Source: Mycobacterium sp. (GTDB lineage Bacteria; Actinomycetota; Actinomycetes; Mycobacteriales; Mycobacteriaceae). From it: a stretch of 64,000 nucleotides of DNA. The stretch lies in assembly GCA_020438845.1 (NCBI GenBank), contig JAGQTV010000046.1:1-64000 (forward strand), read 5' to 3'. A model generated the notes under the pieces. That model had not been told where the DNA came from. It did not search any database and was given only the letters and a program-made list of their open reading frames with translations. This document shows, piece by piece, positions 58,379 through 64,000 of this stretch. Every line of letters begins with the position of its first letter. Position 1 is the stretch's first letter. The position numbers were made by a program, and so were the translations under genes.

Positions 58379-60057
58379 ACGCCCTCCGCTACTCGCTCTA
58401 TCGATGCGCGATCCGCACCCGCTACTCGGTGGCTGAGCTTCTCGAACTCCCCGCCCCAACCGGAATTGTCGGTGCGGGCGAGCCCGCCCAACTCGACGTT
58501 CACCGTACCGCTGCCGGAACTTATCCCCGAGTCGCTGCGCTCCTGCCCGCCGGACCTCATCCCCGAGTCGCTGCGCTCCTGCCCGCCGGACCTCATCCCC
58601 GAGTCGCTGCGCTCCTGCCCGCCGGAGGCAGGCGTGAAGCGTGCCCATACGCGACGCCTGCGGACCAGCAGCGACACCATCAGTCCGGTCATCATGGTCA
58701 AAGCGGATACCAGCACCCAGATCTGGCCGGGGTCATGGGAGACCTGCAGGTTGACGAACGGGGTGGCGCCGTCGAAACGCACCACGGTTCCGTCGTCAAG
58801 GCGAACGTCCTGCCCCAGGGTGAGGTTGACGCGTTTTGCCTTGGTCAGCCGCTTGGCCTCGATGAGCGTCGGGTCGAGGCTGAACAGCGACTGCGGCTTG
58901 CCGGTATCCAGACCGGCGTCCCCGCGGTAGACGTCGATGGCGACGGCGGGGTCGTTCATCGCCGGGAAACTCGAGGACAACAACTTGCCGTCCATCTGCT
59001 GTGTCGGGGCGAATAACCCGGTGATGGCGATCTGGTGCTTACGGCGCTGGTCGGCGGGATACAGACCGGCCGGCGGATCGAAGCGAACCGTGCCCGACGA
59101 CAGCAGCGTCGTCGCGTTGTCCGGCCGGAACTGCACGGTCTGAGTCCGCTTCTGGCCGCCGGGAAAAGTGACGGTGAACGTCGGGGCGTAGCCGTGGCCC
59201 TGGAGGTAGATCCGGTCACCGCCGACCCGCAGCGGATGGTTGACCTCCAGCCGGTAGGGACGCCAGGTGCCGTCGCCGAGATCGGCTCCGGCCTGGTAGT
59301 CGATGTTCGAGGCGAACGACGTGGCCTGGCCGGTGGGCAGGTAACTCGCCTGGAAGTCGTTGACTCGCACGCACACCGGATACAGCGAGGTGCCGTCGAC
59401 CTTGTTGCCGGCACGGAACGAGTCGAACGCCGCGGGTGAGGCCGAGCAGAATCCGGGGCCGCCATTGGCGATGACGATGACGTTGCCCTCGTAGCCGAAG
59501 AGCTTGCCGACCGCGATCGCCGCCAGCAGGCCGAGCAGCGAGAAATGAAAGATGATGTTGCCGAACTCTCGCAGGTAACCCTTCTCGGCTGAGACTTCGA
59601 TGCCGTCACCGGTGTCCCGGGTGACCTGACGCCAGCCTTTCAGCCTTGCGGAGATGCCGGCGGCCACCGACTCCGGAGTACCGGGCACCACGGTGGCGGC
59701 GTACTTGGGCAACCTGGACAGATTCCGGGGTGCCGGCACCGGGGTGGCCCGCAGGGAGCGGATGTGCTCGATGGTGCGCGGGGTCAGACAGCCGACCAAC
59801 GAGACGAACAAGAGCACGTAGATGGCGGTGAACCAAGAGCTGGAGAAGACGTCGAACATCTGCAGCCGGTCGAGCCACGGTCCGATCGTCGGATGCTGGC
59901 CCAGGTATTGGTCCACCTTGGATGCGTTCAGGCTGCGCTGCGGCAGCAACGCGCCGGGAACGGCACCGAGTGCCAGTAGGAACAGCAGCACCAGGGCGGT
60001 GCCCATCGAGGTCAGCGCCCGCCAGCCTTTCTGGGCGAGCAGACGAAGGGAGGTCAT
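58375..60057 (-). CDS. resB: Cytochrome c biogenesis protein ResB
   Basis: 560 residues from an ATG overlapping the ccdA stop. Helices near 15-38, 75-95 and 155-180, the family segment EKGYLREFGNIIFHFSLLGLL, a large extracytoplasmic domain to about 465, and a final helix (LVSALTMMTGLMVSLLV). It binds apocytochrome or heme with CcsB. Compared with Rv0528 (about 529 residues) it is longer at the C-terminus, where ERSDSGMRSGGQ-type repeats and a Gly/Ser tail occur before GTGA. The tail is likely cytosolic. Confidence 0.94.
   Translation of the reverse strand: MTSLRLLAQKGWRALTSMGTALVLLFLLALGAVPGALLPQRSLNASKVDQYLGQHPTIGPWLDRLQMFDVFSSSWFTAIYVLLFVSLVGCLTPRTIEHIRSLRATPVPAPRNLSRLPKYAATVVPGTPESVAAGISARLKGWRQVTRDTGDGIEVSAEKGYLREFGNIIFHFSLLGLLAAIAVGKLFGYEGNVIVIANGGPGFCSASPAAFDSFRAGNKVDGTSLYPVCVRVNDFQASYLPTGQATSFASNIDYQAGADLGDGTWRPYRLEVNHPLRVGGDRIYLQGHGYAPTFTVTFPGGQKRTQTVQFRPDNATTLLSSGTVRFDPPAGLYPADQRRKHQIAITGLFAPTQQMDGKLLSSSFPAMNDPAVAIDVYRGDAGLDTGKPQSLFSLDPTLIEAKRLTKAKRVNLTLGQDVRLDDGTVVRFDGATPFVNLQVSHDPGQIWVLVSALTMMTGLMVSLLVRRRRVWARFTPASGGQERSDSGMRSGGQERSDSGMRSGGQERSDSGISSGSGTVNVELGGLARTDNSGWGGEFEKLSHRVAGADRASIERVAEGV
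58523..58626 (-). repeat. 36-bp tandem repeats in the resB 3' end
   Basis: Nearly three identical units starting at 58523, 58559 and 58595; the protein unit is GGQERSDSGMRS. Identity between units is close to perfect, suggesting recent slippage. The block is in frame. Confidence 0.95.
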
Positions 60058-60827
60058 CAGATCGGCAGCCTCACGTCGCTCACGAAGGCGTCCCGCACCC
60101 AGGAGATGAGGTGGTTCCACATGCCGGTCAGCAGGGCTATGCCGACGACGATCAACAGCGCACCGCCGAACACCTGGATGGCGCGGGTGTGACGACGCAG
60201 CCACCCGAACGCGCCGACCGCCCAACCCGATCCGAGTGCCAGCAGGATGAACGGGATTCCAAGGCCCAGGCAGTAGGCGATCACCATGGCCACCCCGCGG
60301 GCCACACTGGCACCATCGGTAGCCGAGGCGACCGCGATAACCCCGGTCAGGGTGGGTCCCAGACACGGCGTCCAGCCCAGGGCGAATACCGCGCCTAGCA
60401 GTGGAGCGCCGGCCAGGCCGGCCAATTGGCGCGGGGCGAATCGGGCCTGCCGCTGCAGCGCCGGGATGAAACCGATGAAGACCAATCCCATCACGATGGT
60501 CACGATCCCGCCGATACGTTGCAGCGCAACCTGATTGGCGATCAGCGAGCTGGTCATCCCCAGAACGGCGACGGTGCCCAGGATGAAGACCGCGGTGAAG
60601 CCCGCGACGAACAACAGTGCCGATCCTGCCACCCGCCAGCGGCGGCGCGCCTCGACGTCGACACCGCCGTCATCGGGACTGCCGACCACCGCGGCCAGAT
60701 AGGACAGATAACCGGGCACCAGCGGAACCACGCAGGGCGAGGCGAACGACACCAGACCGGCCAGCATGCACAGACCGAGCGCGACCACCAGCGGGCCGGC
60801 CGCCGCCGTCTCGGTCAGACCGGTCAT
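60057..60827 (-). CDS. ccdA: Thiol-disulfide membrane transporter CcdA
   Basis: 256 residues, six helices. CcdA/DsbD-beta cysteines in SFASPCVVPLVPGYLSYLAAV (near 33) and GWTPCLGPTLTGV (near 155), both in PC motifs. It passes electrons from cytosolic thioredoxin to the exported TlpA-like thioredoxin encoded just upstream. Start overlaps that gene's stop by 4 bases; stop overlaps the resB ATG by one base. Ortholog of Rv0527. Confidence 0.95.
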   Translation of the reverse strand: MTGLTETAAAGPLVVALGLCMLAGLVSFASPCVVPLVPGYLSYLAAVVGSPDDGGVDVEARRRWRVAGSALLFVAGFTAVFILGTVAVLGMTSSLIANQVALQRIGGIVTIVMGLVFIGFIPALQRQARFAPRQLAGLAGAPLLGAVFALGWTPCLGPTLTGVIAVASATDGASVARGVAMVIAYCLGLGIPFILLALGSGWAVGAFGWLRRHTRAIQVFGGALLIVVGIALLTGMWNHLISWVRDAFVSDVRLPI

Positions 60828-61432
60828 TGGGGATCTTTCTTGGCTACCGGCTTGGGTTCGGCGGCCAAACGCTGCACCACCGGCAGCAGATCAGCGGCCA
60901 GCAGTTCACGCAGGAACACCGCGGCAACCCGGTGCTCGCGGTCCAGCACCACCGTCGACGGGATAACCGTCGTCGGATACTTGCCACCGAAGGCGATCAT
61001 GGTGCGCATGGCCGGGTCATAGATGGACGGGAACGTGACATGGCGGTCGGCCACGAAGTCACGCGGCGCGTCGATGTCGTTGTCGCGGACGTCGATTCCC
61101 AGAAACGCCACCCCCTCGTCACGGGTGGCGTCGTAAACCTTCTGCAGCTGGGTGATCTCCGCACGGCACGGGCCGCACCATTGCCCCCAGATGTTGATGA
61201 CAACCACCTTGCCTGCGAAGTCGTCCAGCGAGATGGTCTTCGACAGGTCGGTCAGGGACGGTCCGGAAATCACCCCGGGCTTCCCCCGGCTGGCCGGCGG
61301 ATCGTAGGTGATATCGGTCTTGCCGCCCGGGGCAACGAACTCGAAGGTTCCGCCCTGGGCCACAGCATCATCACCGGTGGAGCAACCAGCCAGCAGGGCG
61401 GCCGCCAGGATCGGGACCAGCAGCCGCCTCAC
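60824..61432 (-). CDS. TlpA/ResA-like lipoprotein thioredoxin
   Basis: 202 residues. Lipoprotein signal LLAAALLAGC with the Cys at 17, a short linker, then a thioredoxin fold: VVVINIWGQWCGPCRAEI (WCGPC near 88), a cis-Pro in YPTTVIPST. It keeps apocytochrome cysteines reduced for heme attachment, receiving electrons from CcdA. Starts inside the stop of the phosphatase gene (ATGA). Ortholog of Rv0526. Confidence 0.94.
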   Translation of the reverse strand: MRRLLVPILAAALLAGCSTGDDAVAQGGTFEFVAPGGKTDITYDPPASRGKPGVISGPSLTDLSKTISLDDFAGKVVVINIWGQWCGPCRAEITQLQKVYDATRDEGVAFLGIDVRDNDIDAPRDFVADRHVTFPSIYDPAMRTMIAFGGKYPTTVIPSTVVLDREHRVAAVFLRELLAADLLPVVQRLAAEPKPVAKKDPQ

Positions 61433-62034
61433 CGTCCGCCGAGCTCCGAGTATCCCCAGCCAACATAGGTGTCGTCATCGAAGTAAAACGACGTCACCGA
61501 CGCCAGTCCGCACATCCGCCGCGTCGGGAAGTGATGCAACGGTTGGTCGTTCATCGCTCTACGCAATGTCTCGACCGGCAGTTGGTGGCTGACGCAGACC
61601 GCCTCATGCCCCACGGCGGCGCTGCGGGCCCGCTCCAGCGCATCCATCATCCGTTCGGCGATCTCACGGTAGGGCTCGCCCCACGACGGAGTGCGCGGGT
61701 TGCGCAGGTGCCACCAATTGCGCGGATCACGCAGGGCGCCGTCGCCCGGGGAAACCCGCTGCCCCTGAAAGACGTTGCGCGACTCGATAAGCGACTCGTC
61801 GACGGCGATCGGGAGGTCGTGCTCAGCGGCGATCGGGGCGGCGGTCTCCTGCGCCCGTTCCAACGGTGAGGCCACCACGTAGACGATGTCGCGGGTGGCC
61901 ATCCAGCCCGCGACCGCTGCGGCCTGACCGCGACCACGCTCGGAGAGGTGGTAGTCCGGCAGGCGACCGTAGAGGATCTGCGCCGGATTGTGCACCTCGC
62001 CGTGGCGCATGACGTGGACGATCGTCCTGCTCAT
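61429..62034 (-). CDS. Histidine phosphatase (phosphoglycerate mutase-like)
   Basis: 201 residues. RHGE motif VMRHGEVHNP (9-18) with the phospho-His, ASPLERAQETA, and the second catalytic His in VCVSHQLPVETLRRA. Branch-1 histidine acid phosphatase fold. Substrate unknown; its place between hemL and the thioredoxin gene is conserved (Rv0525). Start shares one base with the hemL stop. Confidence 0.93.
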   Translation of the reverse strand: MSRTIVHVMRHGEVHNPAQILYGRLPDYHLSERGRGQAAAVAGWMATRDIVYVVASPLERAQETAAPIAAEHDLPIAVDESLIESRNVFQGQRVSPGDGALRDPRNWWHLRNPRTPSWGEPYREIAERMMDALERARSAAVGHEAVCVSHQLPVETLRRAMNDQPLHHFPTRRMCGLASVTSFYFDDDTYVGWGYSELGGR

Positions 62035-63353
62035 CAGGGCCTCGCCTCCGCCGCGGCCCGAGCGGCTGCCGGCAGCGCCTCGGCGATGCGGTCAAAGGCG
62101 TCGTCATCGAGGGATGCGGAAACGAACCAGGTTTCGAACGCGCTGGGCGGCGCATACACACCGGCGTCGAGCAGGGCATGGAAGAACGGCGGAAACCTGA
62201 AGGTCTCGCTGGCCCGGGCGGCCGCGAAGTCGTTCACCGGTTCGTCGGTGAAGAACACCGACAGGAAATTTCCTGCCCGGGCGACCTGGTGAACCACCCC
62301 GGCGGCCGTGAGCGCCTCACCCAGCAACCCCGCCAGTCTGTCGGCGTTGGCATCCAATGCCGCATACACCGCGTCATCGGCGTTGCGCAGCGTGGCCAGG
62401 CCGGCAGCCACCGCAACGGGATTGCCGGACAGCGTGCCGGCTTGATACACGGGGCCGAGCGGGGCGAGTCGTTCCATCACGTCGGTGCGTCCACCGAATG
62501 CCGCCGCCGGCAGCCCACCGCTCATCACCTTGCCGAAGGTGAATAAGTCGGCATCGACAGGATCGACGCCGTACCACCCGGATCGGCTGATCCGGAAGCC
62601 GGTCATCACCTCGTCGACGATCAGCAACGCGCCATGCTCTGCGGTGATGCGGCGCAGCGCCGCGTTGAAGCCGGGCAGCGGCGCTACGGCACCCATGTTG
62701 CCGGGGCAGGCCTCGGTGATGACCGCGGCGATCGCGTCGCCGTGCGCTGCGAAGGTCTCATCGACTGCGGCTATGTCGTTGTAGCCCAACACGATCGTGT
62801 CAGCGGCAGTGGCACCGGTGACCCCAGGCGAGGAGGGCAGTCCCAACGTGGCGACGCCGGAGCCGGCGTCGGCCAGCAGCGCATCGACGTGCCCGTGGTA
62901 GCAGCCGGAGAACTTGATGATTTTGGACCGGCCGGTGTACCCGCGGGCCAGGCGCACTGCGCTCATGGTTGCCTCGGTGCCGGAGTTGACCAGCCGCACC
63001 CGTTGAACGGGCGCCATCCGGGCAATGATCTCGGCAGCCAGTTCGGTCTCGCCCGCGGTGGGCGCACCGAAGGACAGACCGTCGGCCGCTGCTCGCTGCA
63101 CCGCCTCGACGACGGCCGGGTGGGCGTGGCCGAGGATCATCGGCCCCCATGAGCACACCAGGTCCACGTAGCGATTGCCGTCCGCGTCGGTCAGCCAGCA
63201 CCCCTTCGCCGAGGTGATGTAGCGCGGCGTTCCACCGACCGCATTGAAGGCTCGCACCGGCGAATTCACCCCGCCGGGGATCACCGCGCAGGCCTCGGAG
63301 AACAGCTTCGCGGAGGCGGCGACAGACGCTCGGTGAGTCTCCGTGCTGCTCAT
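62034..63353 (-). CDS. hemL: Glutamate-1-semialdehyde 2,1-aminomutase
   Basis: 439 residues. Class III aminotransferase: [54 protein letters not shown], and the PLP lysine in [19 protein letters not shown]. It converts GSA to 5-aminolevulinate, the first committed porphyrin precursor. Head of the operon with phosphatase, thioredoxin, ccdA, resB and ccsB, which couples heme synthesis with cytochrome c assembly. Ortholog of Rv0524. Divergent from feoA with 57 bases between. Confidence 0.97.
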   Translation of the reverse strand: MSSTETHRASVAASAKLFSEACAVIPGGVNSPVRAFNAVGGTPRYITSAKGCWLTDADGNRYVDLVCSWGPMILGHAHPAVVEAVQRAAADGLSFGAPTAGETELAAEIIARMAPVQRVRLVNSGTEATMSAVRLARGYTGRSKIIKFSGCYHGHVDALLADAGSGVATLGLPSSPGVTGATAADTIVLGYNDIAAVDETFAAHGDAIAAVITEACPGNMGAVAPLPGFNAALRRITAEHGALLIVDEVMTGFRISRSGWYGVDPVDADLFTFGKVMSGGLPAAAFGGRTDVMERLAPLGPVYQAGTLSGNPVAVAAGLATLRNADDAVYAALDANADRLAGLLGEALTAAGVVHQVARAGNFLSVFFTDEPVNDFAAARASETFRFPPFFHALLDAGVYAPPSAFETWFVSASLDDDAFDRIAEALPAAARAAAEARP

Positions 63354-63391
63354 GGCCAGTAGTCTCCCCCGAGGACGCTTTCAGCGCCTAG

Positions 63392-63410
63392 TTAGTGTAC
63401 CCTTACTTGG
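63392..63410. promoter_or_regulatory. Weak IdeR/DtxR-like site abutting the feoA start
   Basis: TTAGTGTACCCTTACTTGG matches the IdeR consensus TTAGGTTAGGCTAACCTAA at 11 of 19 positions, mainly TTAG--TA and CT-AC. It also contains TAGTGT, a possible -10 for a leaderless feoA mRNA. The match is weak. Confidence 0.3.
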
Positions 63411-63737
63411 ATGTCCTCCGTGTCCGATCGTATGCGCCTACGCCAACTGGCGCCCGCCATCGAATCGCACAGCGAAGCCCGGGTCGGAATCACCCGGGCG
63501 GAATCAACACTGGCGAACCTGTCGCCCGGCCAGCGCGCCACTGTCATCGGCTACGGCAACGAGGTGGAGGCCAGCACCGCCCGTCGACTCTTCGACCTCG
63601 GCCTCGTCCCCGGAGCAGAGGTGACGATGGTGCGTCGAGCCCCGTTGCGCGACCCGGTGATCTTCCACGTCGGGGATTTCGAGATCGCGCTGCGCGGCGC
63701 CCAGTCACGGTGCATCTACGTGGAGGCGGTGCAGTGA
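63411..63737 (+). CDS. feoA: FeoA-family ferrous iron transport accessory protein
   Basis: 108 residues. SH3-like FeoA core: LANLSPGQRATVIGYGNEVEASTARRLFDLGLVPGAEVTMVRRAPLRDPVIFHVGDFEIALRGAQSRCIYV, the usual LG.PG and A.RR positions. An N-terminal extension of about 35 residues precedes it. FeoA supports FeoB GTP-driven Fe(II) uptake. Its stop overlaps the feoB start (GTGA). Confidence 0.93.
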   Translation: MSSVSDRMRLRQLAPAIESHSEARVGITRAESTLANLSPGQRATVIGYGNEVEASTARRLFDLGLVPGAEVTMVRRAPLRDPVIFHVGDFEIALRGAQSRCIYVEAVQ

Positions 63738-64000
63738 ACGACAACCATGGTGGCCACTGCGCCGCCGGCGGTTCGGTTGCCGTGGAGGCCGGGCTGCCCC
63801 GCTTCGCCGTCGTCGGCAGCCCCAACTCCGGTAAGACCACCCTGTTCAACGCGCTGACCGGCCTGCATGCCAAGACCGGCAACTATCCCGGCGTCACCGT
63901 CGCCCGGTTCGAAGGCCAGATGCGACTGGGCGACCACCACTCCGTCGTCCTGGAAGACCTTCCAGGTACTTACAGCCTGGACCCGATCAGTCCGGACGAG
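63734..64000 (+). CDS. feoB: Ferrous iron transporter FeoB, N-terminal part (runs off window)
   Basis: Open from the GTG at 63734 to the right edge, 89 codons. G1 VVGSPNSGKTTLFNALTG, G2-region NYPGVTVARFEG, and G3 DLPGTYSL are the FeoB G-domain signatures. The first 14 residues (NDNHGGHCAAGG) are His/Cys-bearing and could touch metal. Translational coupling with feoA. The membrane part lies outside the window. Confidence 0.95.
   Translation, partial: MNDNHGGHCAAGGSVAVEAGLPRFAVVGSPNSGKTTLFNALTGLHAKTGNYPGVTVARFEGQMRLGDHHSVVLEDLPGTYSLDPISPDE

Noticed and set aside
58523-58626. Possible CRISPR array or REP element
   Set aside because: Contiguous 36-bp units in frame within resB, no spacers.

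Overview
The window is chromosomal DNA of a mycobacterium, most likely an environmental Mycolicibacterium-type species. GC is high, GTG starts and ATGA/GTGA stop-start overlaps are frequent, and exported proline-rich proteins are common. From about 25.4 kb to the right edge the gene order follows the M. tuberculosis Rv0524-Rv0566c block in opposite orientation (from memory of that genome, not searched). No rRNA, insertion sequence, prophage or CRISPR array is visible. One tRNA (Tyr) is present.

Left part, 1-25 kb, accessory. It holds the start of a large exported Ig/cadherin-like repeat protein, a crotonase-SDR pair, a SpoIIAA-like protein, a haloalkane dehalogenase, a frameshifted gene remnant, a PhzF protein, a metallophosphoesterase, an L,D-transpeptidase and a DEAD-box RNA helicase. 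Next come a NERD-domain SF1 helicase with a 16-bp palindrome at its start codon, and a three-gene putative redox operon (Pro/Ser-rich exported protein, ferric-reductase-like membrane protein, NuoF-like flavo-Fe-S protein). These are followed by a CFA-synthase-like methyltransferase, several exported or membrane proteins, a rhomboid-like protein with a DUF2156 protein, an internally deleted acetolactate-synthase-type gene, an amidohydrolase, a TPP riboswitch ahead of a PnuC-family transporter and NadR-type kinase, a Ser/Thr kinase, an Excalibur protein and a TM2 protein.

Middle and right part, 25-64 kb, syntenic core. tRNA-Tyr, yajQ, a Baeyer-Villiger-type monooxygenase, gpsA and htpX lead into the menaquinone block: grcC1, menJ, menG, menD, bpoC, menC, menB, menE and menA. 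Interleaved are two acyl-CoA ligases (one fadD8), an MFS exporter, a HAD phosphatase, an SDR, a VOC protein, pitA, a COG0523 GTPase coupled to an amidohydrolase, a WS/DGAT acyltransferase and a nitronate monooxygenase-like protein. The cytochrome c maturation operon (ccsB, resB, ccdA, TlpA-like thioredoxin) is chained by 4-base or 1-base overlaps to a histidine phosphatase and hemL. Divergent feoA-feoB runs off the right edge. The block thus combines menaquinone synthesis, heme supply, cytochrome c assembly and iron uptake.

Most notable signals: a TPP riboswitch in front of the PnuC-family gene, which points to thiamine rather than nicotinamide riboside transport; a pair of nearly identical 16-bp palindromes 31 bp apart upstream of menB; an inverted pair of ~65-bp repeats bracketing bpoC, one forming the 3' end of menC; two 53-residue genes coupled to or beside men/ccs genes; two clear gene remnants; and the NuoF-like/ferric-reductase-like redox operon in which one Fe-S cysteine is replaced.
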